Positions 40,066 through 49,800 of a stretch of 64,000 nucleotides of DNA are shown here, piece by piece. The notes beneath the pieces are model-generated. The model made no database searches and was not told where the DNA came from. It was given only the letters and a program-made list of their open reading frames with translations. The position numbers and the translations under genes are program-made. The DNA comes from a bacterium (GTDB lineage Bacteria > Oederibacteriota > CAKKQC01), in assembly GCA_919901855.1 (NCBI GenBank), contig CAKKQC010000006.1, forward strand, positions 29,796-93,795. The letters run 5' to 3'. Position 1 is the first letter of the stretch; each line of letters starts with the position of its first letter.

Positions 40066-41174
40066 CGCATCGCGAACGGTACCTGAACACGCTCAGGGGT
40101 AAGCCCGTAGACCGGGTGCCCGACTACGAATTCGGCGCCTGGGAGCAGACGTATCCGCGGTGGCACGCGGAGGGGATGCCCTCGCGGCACACGGGGTGCG
40201 ACCAGGGCATCATCGACTACTTCCACACCGACGAGGAGGCGAACGGCCCGGCGCCCAACATCGCCATCGGCCTCCTGCCGTGGTTCGAGTACAAGGTTCT
40301 CGAGGAGAAGGGCAACACCCAGATCATCCTGGACGGGGACGGCGCGACCTGCGAGATGATCCGCAGCGAGCAGGGCGCGTCGATCCCCAGGTACCTGCGC
40401 TACGCGATCGAGACCCGGAAGGACTGGGAGAAGATCCGGGACGAGCGGCTCGTGCTCGACGACCCCCGCCGGGTGCCCGCCAACCTCGACGAGCTCTGCA
40501 AGCTCACGCACACGGCCGACTATCCCGTCGGGCTGTGGGCCGGGTCGATCTACGGATGGATCAGGAACTGGATGGGCGTCGAGAACCTCTCCTATGCGGT
40601 CTACGAGGACCCGGAGTGGGTCGAAGAGATGATGGAACACCTGACGCAGTTGATGCTCCGGGGCTACAAGCATCTCGCGGGCAAGGCCCGGATCGATTCC
40701 GGCCACTGGTGGGAGGACATGTGCTACAAGAGCGGACCCCTGCTGAGCCCCAAGCACTTCGCCCAGCTCATGGTGCCGCGGTACAAGCGGGTGACCGAGT
40801 TCCTGCGCCGCGAGTGCGTGTGCGAGTTCCACGTCCTCGACTGCGACGGACGGATCAACGAGCTCGCGGGGATGTGGCTCGAGAGCGGGATCAACGTCAT
40901 GTTCCCGATCGAGTCGGCCTGGACCGACGTCTACGATCTAGAGAAGCGGTTCGGACCGCGGTTCTCGTACCGTGGCGCCTACGACAAGCGCGCGCTCATC
41001 GCCGGGCCGGAGGCCATCGACCGCGAGTTCGACCGGCTCATGCCGCTGTTCAAGACCGGGCGCCTGATCCCGCACACGGACCACCGGGTGCCGCCCGACG
41101 TCTCGTTCGAGAACTACCGCCACTACCGGCGCCGGAAATGCCGGATCCTGGGGAAGGAGTACCGCGAAGGATGA
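40062..41174 (+). CDS. UroD-family corrinoid methyltransferase
   Basis: A 370-residue protein of the uroporphyrinogen-decarboxylase superfamily, with MTHRERYLNTLRGKPVDRVP at the N-terminus and FHVLDCDGRINELAGMWLESG in place of the metal-binding HxC motif of MtaA-type enzymes. Haem-pathway UroD is excluded by the operon and these motifs. It probably moves a methyl group from an unidentified donor to the corrinoid protein. The ATG overlaps the activator stop and its own stop overlaps the next start (both ATGA), so the genes are translationally coupled. Methoxylated compounds, methylamines and glycine betaine-like compounds are all possible donors. Confidence 0.82.
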   Translation: MTHRERYLNTLRGKPVDRVPDYEFGAWEQTYPRWHAEGMPSRHTGCDQGIIDYFHTDEEANGPAPNIAIGLLPWFEYKVLEEKGNTQIILDGDGATCEMIRSEQGASIPRYLRYAIETRKDWEKIRDERLVLDDPRRVPANLDELCKLTHTADYPVGLWAGSIYGWIRNWMGVENLSYAVYEDPEWVEEMMEHLTQLMLRGYKHLAGKARIDSGHWWEDMCYKSGPLLSPKHFAQLMVPRYKRVTEFLRRECVCEFHVLDCDGRINELAGMWLESGINVMFPIESAWTDVYDLEKRFGPRFSYRGAYDKRALIAGPEAIDREFDRLMPLFKTGRLIPHTDHRVPPDVSFENYRHYRRRKCRILGKEYREG

Positions 41175-42052
41175 GGACATCGCTGGCCGAACGGTTGAAG
41201 AGGGGGATCGTCCTGCTGGACGGCGCAATGGGGACCGAGCTGATCCGGGCGGGGCTCCCCAACGGGAAGGTACCCGAGGCGTGGCTGCTCGAGCGGCCGG
41301 ACGCGATCGGCGCGGTCCACGCCGCCTACCTCGCGGCGGGGTCCGATCTCGTCTACACGTGCACGTTCGGGGGCACTTCGATCAAGCTCCGGCGGCTTGG
41401 GCTCGAAGCGCAAGCCGGCGAGATCAACCGGCTGGGGGCTAGGGCCGCGCGCGCGGCGGCGGGCGAGGACCGGTGGGTCCTCGGTGATATCGGGCCGACG
41501 GGCGAACTCCTCGATCCGATGGGCGATCTCGAGGAGATCGTCGCGCAGGCAGCGTTCGCGGCCCAGGCGAAAGCCCTGCTCGAGGGCGGGGCGGACGGGA
41601 TCGTGGTGGAGACGATGACCGACCTCAACGAGGCGGCCGCGGCCGTGCGGGGGGCGAAGGAGGCGGGGGCCCGGTTCATCATCGCCACCATGTCCTTCGA
41701 GGGGGCTTCGAAGTCGTTCCGGACGATGATGGGGACGACGCCGGAGCAGGCCGTGACCGCGCTCGCGGAGGCCGGCGCCACCGCGGTCGGCGCGAACTGC
41801 GGGGGTGACCCCCCCGCGCTCGCCACCGTGATCGCGCGCATGCGCGCGGTGGCTCCCGGACTGCCCCTGGTGGCCAAGCCCAACGCCGGGATGCCCGTGC
41901 ACGAAGCGGGGGGAGACGTCCACCCGGTCGGGCCGGACCAGTTCGCCGCGTTGGTGAAGACCATGATCGACGCCGGCGCCACGATCGTGGGCGGGTGCTG
42001 CGGGTCGTCTCCCGCGCACCTTGCCGCCCTGCGCGCCATCCTGCCGTCCTGA
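41171..42052 (+). CDS. Homocysteine S-methyltransferase domain protein
   Basis: A 293-residue protein homologous to the N-terminal module of cobalamin-dependent methionine synthase: LLDGAMGTEL at the N-terminus, ANCGG with one zinc Cys, and VGGCCGSSPAHLAALR with two more. It transfers a methyl group to homocysteine. Here it is a separate protein beside a separate corrinoid protein and activator, suggesting methionine is formed from the methyl group carried by the corrinoid. No methyltetrahydrofolate-binding module is encoded in the operon. Confidence 0.88.
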   Translation: MRTSLAERLKRGIVLLDGAMGTELIRAGLPNGKVPEAWLLERPDAIGAVHAAYLAAGSDLVYTCTFGGTSIKLRRLGLEAQAGEINRLGARAARAAAGEDRWVLGDIGPTGELLDPMGDLEEIVAQAAFAAQAKALLEGGADGIVVETMTDLNEAAAAVRGAKEAGARFIIATMSFEGASKSFRTMMGTTPEQAVTALAEAGATAVGANCGGDPPALATVIARMRAVAPGLPLVAKPNAGMPVHEAGGDVHPVGPDQFAALVKTMIDAGATIVGGCCGSSPAHLAALRAILPS

Positions 42053-42696
42053 CGAATCTCCGCCTCCGCCGGATCGTCCGGGTCCTTGCCGCCGATTCAC
42101 GCCGGCACGACCCGACAACGCTTGAGAAGTGCGCTCCGGATCCCTATCGGACGTTGATCGCGTGCGTGATCAGCCTGCGGACGAAGGACCAGGTCACCGA
42201 CGCCGCGGCGGGCCGGCTCTTCGCCCTGGCGCGGAGCCCGAACGCCATGCTCCGCCTGTCGGACGCCCGGATCGCGCGCACGATCTACCCGGCCGGGTTC
42301 TACCGGGTCAAGGCGGGGCAGATTCTGGGCATTTCGCGAGCGCTCCTCGCGCGCCACGGCGGACGGGTGCCCGCGGACCGGGACGCGCTCATGGCCCTGC
42401 CCGGCGTGGGGCTCAAGACCGCGAACCTCGTGCTCGGGCGCGCGCTCGGGGTGCCATCGATCTGCGTCGACGTCCACGTGCACCGGATCTCGAACCGGCT
42501 CGGCCTCGTGCGGACGCGGACTCCGGAGGAGACCGAGGCGGCGCTCCGGCGAGTGCTAGCGCGCCGGCTCTGGGTCCGGTGGAACGGGTGGCTGGTCGGG
42601 TACGGCCAGCGGATCTGCCAGCCGGTATCGCCCTGGTGTTCCCGGTGCCGCCTCAGGCCGCAATGTCCGCGGCGCGGCGTGAAGCGTAGCCGATGA
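41995..42696 (+). CDS. nth: Endonuclease III-type DNA glycosylase
   Basis: Up to 233 residues. It has the helix-hairpin-helix LPGVGLKTANLVLG (with the catalytic Lys) and VDVHVHRISNRLG (with the Asp), followed by C-x6-C-x2-C-x5-C (CQPVSPWCSRCRLRPQC), the 4Fe-4S cluster of Nth. It removes oxidised pyrimidines in DNA. The start is uncertain: GTG 41995 overlaps the previous gene by 58 bases, and homology begins at about residue 19 (TNLRLRRIVRVLAA), close to a CTG at 42049. The stop overlaps the next ATG. Confidence 0.85.
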   Translation: MLRVVSRAPCRPARHPAVLTNLRLRRIVRVLAADSRRHDPTTLEKCAPDPYRTLIACVISLRTKDQVTDAAAGRLFALARSPNAMLRLSDARIARTIYPAGFYRVKAGQILGISRALLARHGGRVPADRDALMALPGVGLKTANLVLGRALGVPSICVDVHVHRISNRLGLVRTRTPEETEAALRRVLARRLWVRWNGWLVGYGQRICQPVSPWCSRCRLRPQCPRRGVKRSR

Positions 42697-43397
42697 AGCC
42701 ACTCGTCGTGTTCGACATCGACGGGACCCTCCTCCACCGGACGTCCGAGAACGACCTCGGGCTCCAGCGCGTTTACTGGAACGCCCTCGGGGTGAACGTC
42801 CGGCGCGAGTGGGGCGACTACCGGTCGTCCACGGACTCCGGGATCACGCACGAAGTCTGCCGGTTGAAGCTGGGGCGGCGCGCGACGCCGGCCGAGATCA
42901 TCCGGGTCAAGCGGTCGCTGATGACGCTGCTGCGCGAGCTCCGGCGGCGGACGGGCCGCCTCTACGAGCCGACGCCGGGAGCCGAGACCATCCTCGAGTG
43001 CCTCCGGGCGGGAGGCTGCGAAGTGGCTATTGCCACCGGGAACTGGCGGATCTCGGCCGGGTTCAAGCTCGCGGCGGCACGGATCCGGCGGGCGGGGGTT
43101 ACGATGGCCACGGCCGACGACCACGAGGTCCGCGCCGGGATCATCGGGCATGCGATCGCGCGGTGCGGCGGCCGCCGGGAGTACGCGGGCATAGCGTATA
43201 TCGGGGACCGCCCGTGGGACGCGCACGCGGCGCGAGCTCTGCGCATCGGGTTCGTGGGCGTCGGGTGCGGCCGGCAGGCCGTGAACCTCCGCGGGGCCGG
43301 GGCCCGCGCGTGCGTGGCCGACTTCCGGAACCTCGATGCCTTCGCCGCCGCCGTCGTGCGAGAATGCACCCGTGCTCGCTCTCGCGCTTCTTCTTAG
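42693..43397 (+). CDS. HAD-family phosphatase
   Basis: A 234-residue protein with the HAD motifs: VVFDIDGTLLHR (Asp nucleophile), AIATGN (motif II), and IAYIGDRPWDAHAA (motif IV). The cap is helical, rich in Arg. It is a phosphoglycolate-phosphatase-like hydrolase; the substrate is unknown. The ATG overlaps the nth stop (ATGA). Its 3' end overlaps the start of the secreted protein downstream by 26 bases. Confidence 0.88.
   Translation: MKPLVVFDIDGTLLHRTSENDLGLQRVYWNALGVNVRREWGDYRSSTDSGITHEVCRLKLGRRATPAEIIRVKRSLMTLLRELRRRTGRLYEPTPGAETILECLRAGGCEVAIATGNWRISAGFKLAAARIRRAGVTMATADDHEVRAGIIGHAIARCGGRREYAGIAYIGDRPWDAHAARALRIGFVGVGCGRQAVNLRGAGARACVADFRNLDAFAAAVVRECTRARSRASS
43360..43365 (+). promoter_or_regulatory. 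Candidate -10, leaderless spacing, inside the HAD gene
   Basis: GAGAAT followed by six bases and GTG 43372. The match is weak (first base not T), but the spacing equals that of the other leaderless genes. Confidence 0.35.
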
Positions 43398-44595
43398 CCT
43401 CAACGCCGCGGCGGAACCGCCGCGGTTCAGTTGGCCGCAGACCCGGTGGGAGGCCCGGCTCGCGGGGGCGACGGACGGGGCCTGCGAGGTCCGGGCGCTG
43501 GCCGTGGACGGCCGGGATGCGGTCATCGTGGCCGGTACCACGTCCCGGAAGTCCGGCTATGCCGCCCGCGCGGTGCCGCTGGTGGCGAAGATCGGCGCCG
43601 GGGGGCGGCGGCTCTGGGAGCAGAATGCCCTCGGCCGGAAGGCGTCGCCGTGGGGTGAAGTCCGGCTGGCAGTGGTCCACGAATCCCGCGAGATCACGGC
43701 GCACGGGTCCGTCGGCGATTCGGCCGATGACCCCCTCCGGCTCTCCGTCTTTGCCCGCTACGGACCCGACGGGACGATCCAGTGGACCAGGACGCTGACC
43801 GTGCCCGGGTTGTTCCGGTTCGAGCCCGTCTCGATGACGGCCGTGCCGGGTGGCGATCTCGTTCTCGCGGGGACGGGGAGCCGTCCCGAGGCGCTCGAAG
43901 TGCCCCAATGGTGTGTGGTCCGGGTAGACGCGCGCCTCGGGGTCCGGTGGTTCCGCACGCACGATCAGGAGTCCACGGGCGAGGCCACACCAACCCAGGT
44001 CGTTGCCGGCCGGGGGGGCGACGCGTTCGTGCTCGGGGTCGGGCGGATCGGGCTGGGCCCGAAGCGGTGGCTCATGGAGGGATGGGGACCGGCCGGCGAG
44101 CGCCGCATGGGTGCCTGGGGGGACGGCGATGCGAACTGCCTCTCGTCAATGGGGCGCCGGATTGCCACCTCCGGCCGGGGCTTCCTGGTGGCGGGCGACG
44201 AGGTCTGCACCGGGAAGGCGTCGGTCGTATTCGTCAAGCGACTCGACCGCGAGGGCCGGGTCGTCTGGGAGGGCCGTCGCGTCTGGGAGGTCACGGACCC
44301 CACGATGGGGCGCGTGTCGGACGTCGTCGCCCTCCCGTCGGGCGGCATGATCGCGGTCGGGGAGGAGCGGACGGTCGGGGATGAGATCGGGGTGACGTGG
44401 CCGCTCGCGTTGCGCTGGAACGCGGAAGGGGATCTCATGATGACGGGCCGCGGGCTCCTCAAGCAGGAGACGACCTCCCGTTACACGGTGGCCGCGCTCG
44501 ACTCGGAGGGCAACCTCGTGGTCGCGGGCGAAAGCACGGCGTTGGTCAAAGGGGTCCCGGTCCGCCGGATCTTCGTCCGAAAGATGGCATTCTAG
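43372..44595 (+). CDS. Secreted beta-propeller protein
   Basis: A 407-residue protein from GTG 43372 (longer frame from 43336). The N-terminus VLALALLLSLNAAAEPP is a short signal peptide. The body has repeated blades of the type AVDGRDAVIVAGTTSR, AVPGGDLVLAGTG and SGGMIAVGEE, each about 50 residues, as in delta-60/SBBP-type propellers; similar blades occur in the giant protein at 46861. The function is unknown and probably structural or recognition at the cell surface. Confidence 0.65.
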   Translation: MLALALLLSLNAAAEPPRFSWPQTRWEARLAGATDGACEVRALAVDGRDAVIVAGTTSRKSGYAARAVPLVAKIGAGGRRLWEQNALGRKASPWGEVRLAVVHESREITAHGSVGDSADDPLRLSVFARYGPDGTIQWTRTLTVPGLFRFEPVSMTAVPGGDLVLAGTGSRPEALEVPQWCVVRVDARLGVRWFRTHDQESTGEATPTQVVAGRGGDAFVLGVGRIGLGPKRWLMEGWGPAGERRMGAWGDGDANCLSSMGRRIATSGRGFLVAGDEVCTGKASVVFVKRLDREGRVVWEGRRVWEVTDPTMGRVSDVVALPSGGMIAVGEERTVGDEIGVTWPLALRWNAEGDLMMTGRGLLKQETTSRYTVAALDSEGNLVVAGESTALVKGVPVRRIFVRKMAF

Positions 44596-44610
44596 GGGGG
44601 CAGCAGTCGG

Positions 44611-44639
44611 TTGTCCCGGGCCTCGGATTGTGTTACAAT
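44611..44639 (+). promoter_or_regulatory. Promoter of the CopG/PIN TA operon
   Basis: TTGTCC (44611-44616), 17 bases, TACAAT (44634-44639), with TG two bases before the -10. TTACAA is directly repeated at a ten-base step (44633 and 44643), the helical-turn spacing expected for ribbon-helix-helix repressor sites. Confidence 0.6.
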
Positions 44640-44661
44640 GTCTTACAAGAGGTGACCATCG

Positions 44662-44880
44662 ATGAAGGATACGCTGACCATCCGCCTGCCCGCCAGGGAT
44701 CGTAAGGAGCTTGAGGACATGGCCCGCGAGAACGGCACCAGGGTCAGTGCCGTTGTGCGCGATTCCATCAGGCGTACCTTGGCGCTCCGGGATTTCCGTC
44801 GCGCATGCGAGATCGCTGAGCCGTACGCGCGGGCGAAGGGGATCTTCACGGATGAGGACGTTTTCAAGCTCATCTCGTGA
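44662..44880 (+). CDS. CopG/RHH antitoxin
   Basis: A 72-residue protein with MKDTLTIRLPARDRKELEDMARENG followed by RVSAVVRDSIRRTLAL, the ribbon-helix-helix DNA-binding layout of CopG antitoxins (strand, helix, turn, helix). The C-terminal ~28 residues are the toxin-binding tail. AGAGGTGA precedes the ATG. Stop and toxin start overlap (GTGA). Confidence 0.88.
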   Translation: MKDTLTIRLPARDRKELEDMARENGTRVSAVVRDSIRRTLALRDFRRACEIAEPYARAKGIFTDEDVFKLIS

Positions 44881-45389
44881 GGATTGTCTTTGACACCAAC
44901 GTGCTATTCGCGGCTACCGTGTCGCCTGGTCTTTGCCGGGAGCTGGTGGCAACTTCCTTCGGTGTGCATGAGTTGATCACGAGCGCCGAGATGCTCGAGG
45001 AGCTTCGAGACCGCCTCACCGGCAAGATTGGGATGAGCGCATCCGAAGCGGAGTTCATCGTTGGGGGCGTTGCCCTGCGTTCCCGGCTCGTCGAGCCCGT
45101 GGTCATACCGGCGTCGGTATGCCGTGACCCCGATGATTGCGTCGTGCTTGGCACGGCCGTCGCAGGGGAAGCGGATGCGATCGTCACCGGGGACCAGGAT
45201 CTCCTGTGTCTGGGGACCTTCCGGGGCATCATGATCATCACGCCACGCACCCTCGTTGGGCGCACGACCCTCCCTGGCAACGGCGGCGCCGGCCGGGTGG
45301 CGGAACGTCGCCCTGCCTGGCGCCGGGTGAAGCCCGCGGAGCCGAGGCGCCGTGGGAAGCGGAGAAGTCAGGCCGGCTTCTTCAGGTAG
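44877..45389 (+). CDS. PIN-domain toxin (VapC-like)
   Basis: A 170-residue protein with GTG start overlapping the antitoxin stop. MRIVFDTNVLFAATVSPG, SAEMLEELRDRL and CRDPDDCVVLGTAVAGEADAIVTGDQDLL supply the PIN acidic triad (Asp in FDTN, Glu, then Asp residues in the C-terminal half). It is an RNase toxin of the COG1569 type. After about residue 125 the sequence becomes an Arg/Pro/Gly-rich tail with no family similarity that overlaps the end of the convergent GH130 gene by 22 bases. The original stop may have been lost. Confidence 0.88.
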   Translation: MRIVFDTNVLFAATVSPGLCRELVATSFGVHELITSAEMLEELRDRLTGKIGMSASEAEFIVGGVALRSRLVEPVVIPASVCRDPDDCVVLGTAVAGEADAIVTGDQDLLCLGTFRGIMIITPRTLVGRTTLPGNGGAGRVAERRPAWRRVKPAEPRRRGKRRSQAGFFR

Positions 45390-46561
45390 GCGCGGTTGCG
45401 GCGGATGAGGTCGAGGCGCTGGGAGACCGCGCCCGAAGTCCGCACCGAATCCTCGGGCGTGTGCATGCAATAGTCCAGCATTCGCTCCACGGTCGTCGTG
45501 GCGACGTGGCACCGGGTGTCGGACGAGGCGTAGTAGATGTAGATCCGGCCGTCGGGCAACCCGACCGCGCCGTTGCAGAACGTTACGTTCGAGACGTCGC
45601 CCACGCGTTCCTCGCCGTCGGGCGCCACAAGATAGCCGCCGGGGCGGAACAGGACTTTCGCGGGGTCGTTGAGGTCCGAGAGGAAGGCGTAGAGCACGTA
45701 CCGCATCCCCGCCGCCGTGTTCCGCACGCCGTGCGCGATGTGCAGCCAGCCCTCGGTGGTCTTGATCGGCATGGGACCCTGGCCGTTCTTGAGCTCCTTG
45801 AGCGTGTGGTAGCCACGGACATCCATGATCGTCTCCCGGTGAATGACCGCGCGTTCCATCGAGTCGCATAACGCCCACCCGATGCCGCCGCCCGACCCGG
45901 CCTCGAGAAAGCTGTCCTGCGGCCGCGTGTATAGCGCATACTTGCCCTTGACGAACTCGGGATGCAGGACGACGTTGCGCTGTTGCGCCGACTCGGAAAC
46001 AAGATCCGGCAGGCGGTCCCACTTCACCAGGTCCTTCGTCCGCGCGATCCCGCACGCGGCGATCGCGCTGGAGAGATCGCCCGGCGCGGCCTTGGGGTCC
46101 CGGCGCTCGGCGCAGAAGAGCCCGTAGATCCAGCCGTCCTCGTGGGCCGTGAGCCGCATATCGTATAGGTTGGTCGCGGGATCGGGCGTCTCGGCGAGGT
46201 CGACCGGCTCGTCCCAGAACCGGAACCCGTCGACCCCGGTCGCGCTATCGGCGATGGCGAAGAACGACTTGCGGTCCACGCCTTCGGTGCGCACGACGAG
46301 CAGGAACCTGCCCTTCCGGTACATGGCGCCGGGGTTGAACGCGCAGTTGATGCCGAGCCGCTCGAGGCCCAGGGGGTTTGTCTTCGGATTGAGGTCGTAC
46401 CGCCACTCGATGGGCACATGGGCGGCGGTCACGACCGGGTCCCGCCACCGCTGGATGATCCCGTTGCCGCCGGGGGCCGGCCGGTTGCACCGGGCGATCA
46501 GCCGCTTCTGCTCTGCTAGCTTGCGGGCGAGGTCGGGGAGGACCTTGGGGGCACTCATCAT
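45368..46561 (-). CDS. GH130 mannosylglucose phosphorylase
   Basis: A 397-residue protein from ATG 46561. It matches GH130 subfamily 1: WRYDLNPKTNPLGLERLGINCAFNPGAM, LLVVRTEGVDRKSFFAIADS and NLYDMRLTAHEDGWIYGLFC, ending in YYASSDTRCHVATTTVERML. The family phosphorolyses 4-O-beta-mannosyl-glucose to mannose 1-phosphate and glucose, the last step of a mannan-degradation route. Cytoplasmic, no signal. TAGAAT lies 11 bases upstream; a longer frame from 46633 adds a low-complexity leader and is less likely. The GH5-like enzyme at 12881 could act in the same route, though it is distant. Confidence 0.85.
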   Translation of the reverse strand: MMSAPKVLPDLARKLAEQKRLIARCNRPAPGGNGIIQRWRDPVVTAAHVPIEWRYDLNPKTNPLGLERLGINCAFNPGAMYRKGRFLLVVRTEGVDRKSFFAIADSATGVDGFRFWDEPVDLAETPDPATNLYDMRLTAHEDGWIYGLFCAERRDPKAAPGDLSSAIAACGIARTKDLVKWDRLPDLVSESAQQRNVVLHPEFVKGKYALYTRPQDSFLEAGSGGGIGWALCDSMERAVIHRETIMDVRGYHTLKELKNGQGPMPIKTTEGWLHIAHGVRNTAAGMRYVLYAFLSDLNDPAKVLFRPGGYLVAPDGEERVGDVSNVTFCNGAVGLPDGRIYIYYASSDTRCHVATTTVERMLDYCMHTPEDSVRTSGAVSQRLDLIRRNRAYLKKPA

Positions 46562-46860
46562 CTCGGTCCCTGATTCTACTCCAGCGGTTTCCGAGTCCGG
46601 CTGCGGGGGCGGGTTCTCGCACGGGTCGGCCACCCATCCCCGGGAACCCGCCGAAACAGAGTGCTGAGGCCCGTTTCCGCGGCCGTCGGGCTTGTCGAAA
46701 ACGCCCGGGGGGCCTAGACTGGTGCATCAGGGGGGGAGTAGGGAGTGGTCGGATTGCCATTAATTGGTTCGGTGCGGCCGGGGCCGGCTTTGCCGCCGGA
46801 TTGTGACGAAAATCACAATTGAGGTTCCTGCCGCTTCCGCGTGTCGGGGATCGCGCTGAC
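46562..46860. other. Intergenic region between GH130 and the giant protein gene
   Basis: 299 bases between divergent genes. It contains the -10 of the GH130 gene (TAGAAT, minus strand, 46573-46578), a more AT-rich patch around 46757-46766 and the CRP/FNR-like palindrome. No additional gene is supported. Confidence 0.6.
46800..46819. promoter_or_regulatory. CRP/FNR-family-type palindrome
   Basis: ATTGTGA, six bases (CGAAAA), TCACAAT: a perfect palindrome with the TGTGA-N6-TCACA core of the Escherichia coli CRP site. Its centre is about 51 bases before GTG 46861 and it is upstream of the giant surface protein. Binding of a CRP-like regulator is inferred. Confidence 0.65.
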
Positions 46861-49800
46861 GTGGTGAACGTCGGCCGCGCGATCGCGCTCGGCCTCGCCG
46901 CCCTCCTCCTGCCCCTCTCGGCCCACGCGGTGCCCACGCCGCCTGCCTCCCTCACCGCGTCCGGACAGAACCAGCAGGCCTCGCTGAACTGGGGCGTCGC
47001 GACGCCGGGCGGCGGGTCGATCTCGTGCTACGAGGTCCTCCGCTCGACCTGCCCGGGATGCGCGCTCGTCCTGCGCGCCACCACGAACTTCGCGGTGACG
47101 GTCTACACCGACGGCGGGCTGACCAACGGGCTCGTGTATACGTACCTGGTCCGGGCCCGCGACACGCTCTCGGCGACGGGCGGATTCGCGGGGCCGGCCG
47201 ATGTCCAGCCGCTCGACAGCCTCATCAACCCGCCTCCGGTGGTCGGGACCGTGACGACGACGGGCGCGGCGAACCGGGTCGTCGTGACGTGGGCGCCGAT
47301 CACCCCGGGGACGCACCCGGCCACGGCCTACGCCGTGTACCGGACCACGTTCCCGGGCATCCCGCTGGTTGAATACGAGGTCGGGATCGCGCCCGCGTCG
47401 GCGACCCAGTTCATCCACGTGATCGAGGAGGCCGGGGTCTGGCGGTTCTACACGCGCGCGCTCGGGTCCAAGTCGGATCCGTCTCCGTTCTCGGCGCCGG
47501 TGACGGTGTCGGGTACGCCGCCCTCCACGCCCGGCTGGCTCTCGGCCGTCGTCCGCAGCAACAATGTCTTCCTCTCCTGGTCGCCGTCGGCGGTCGGCTC
47601 CTTCCCGGTCTCGGGCTACCGCGTGTACCGGGCAACCTACACCGGCAACTGGGATCTCCCCGCCTATCGACCGCCGGTCTATCGGACGATCTGGGGCGGC
47701 CTTTGGGCGACATCCTTCAACGACTCGTGGGCGACGAACGGCAAGCCGTTCTACTACACCGTCGATGTCTACGACGGGCTCCTCCCGACCCCGAACGAGA
47801 GCGGCAACAGCAACCAGGTCTATACCACCCCCGGCGCCGCGCCCGGGCTGTCAATCCACAAGCGCGTGGACGTGCCGCTCTGCTGCGGTGGGGAACAGCT
47901 CCTCTACGAGATCTCGTTCAGCAACACGGGCAACATCCTGGCGCAGAATGTCTGGTTCTTCGACACCCTGCCGGGTGGCGTGGTCTGGACCGGTGGACAG
48001 TACTGGCTGCCCTGGTCGCCGACATATGCGCGCTCGCACGCCACCTCGATCGCGGGGCCTTGGACCGCAGGCGACCCGCCGTACATGGGGGGGCCGCCGC
48101 GGATCCTCCGATGGTACGTGGGCACGATCCCGCCGGGGGCGAGCGGGGCCCTCCGGTTCTGGGTCCGGACGAGTGCGACCATGCCGTCGGATTCCCTGAT
48201 CCTCAACTCGGCTTCGGTGACCCTGTTCCACGGTTCCGGCACCCTCATGCTCCAGTCCGAGGTGGTTTCGGCGACCCTGTGGGGCGTCTCGGTGGCCGCG
48301 TGGTTTTCCCGGCCGCAGGAGACCTACGCGCTGGCGGGCCAGCTCCAGAACTGGCGGCTCTCGTTCAGCAACGCGGGCGCGTTCGCGACCGTGTTCAACC
48401 TCGTGCTCACGAGCCGGACGTTCAACGGCCGGGCGTACGAGGGGGGGAGCATGTCGACGTGGGTCGCCGGCCCCGGTTCGGTCACGTCCTCCTGGGCGCC
48501 GGCGGAACCCGGGCCCTGGACACCCGGTCCTCCGCCGGCCGGGCGCCAGGAGCCGCTCCTCATGCGGTGGACGGTCTCGCAGTTGCCGCCCGGCGCGAGC
48601 GGCGTGGTGACATGGCAGGTCCGGCCGGTTGCGGGCGGCGACTGGCGGCTCGGCAGTTCGGTCTCGGCGACCTTTTCGTGCGACTCCTCCCTGGCCGTGG
48701 GCCGGGCCCTGGCGTCCGAGGACATCGAGCGGGGGGGCCGGATCCAGTTGCCGATGGAGTGGATCCGCCTGTACGACGCGACGCCCTCGCGGCGGGGCAC
48801 GTCGCAGAGCGGCCACGCCGTCACCGTGGATCCTTCCGGCGACATCATCGCGGTCGGTCGCGATTCCCGCGCCGACGTGGGGTCGAACGAGGACTTCATC
48901 ATCCGCAAGTACGACCAGTTCGGCGCGCTGCTGTGGAGCCTGACCTACAGCGGCCCGACGAACAATGGGGATACCGCTTCGGGTGTCGGGACCGACCCGG
49001 CGGGGAACATCATCGTGGCGGGCGTCACGACGATCGTCAATCAGGACTGGCTGGTCGTCAAGCTCGATCCGGCCGGCAACGTCCTCTGGTCGCGGACGTG
49101 GAACGGGTCCGGAGACGGCTGGGACTACATGGGCCAGATGGGCATGGGCGGAGCCGGGAACCCGGTGGCCGTGGACCTCAGCGGGAGCGTCTATGTCGTG
49201 GGCACCGAGCAGAACGTGAGTGGCATGCAGGCCTGGGCGGTCGTCAAGTACGACCCGGCCGGCAACATCCTCTGGACGCGGACCTGGAACCCCGGCGGAT
49301 TCCTGAGCGCGAACGCCTATGCCGTGGCCGCGGACCCGGCGGGGAACATCGTCGTCTCGGGCATGTCGGGCGGCGGGATGAACGGCGCGATGCTGGTCAA
49401 GAAGTTCGACTCGGGCGGGAACGAGCTCTGGGCATCGTCGGTCAGCAATCCCTCCGCGATGATGGGCCAGTCCTACTACGGCGTTGCCCTGGATCGCGAC
49501 GGGAACACCTGTGCCGTCGGCGCCGAGGGCTTCATGGGCGGCGACTGGAACTGGATGGTCCGGATGCTCGACCCGGCCGGCGCAGTGCTGTGGGAGCGTA
49601 CGTACGACATTGGCGGGATGGGCACCCAGGACCAGGCGTACGGGGCGGCCGTGGACGTGGCCGGAAACTGGATCGTGGGCGGGGGCGTGCAGGGCGGTCC
49701 CGGCGGAGGGAGGCGGTGGATGCTCCGCAAGTACGACCGGGTGGGGAACCTGGTCGACGTTGTCGTGCATCCCGGGCTGGCGGACAACAGTTGGCAGACG

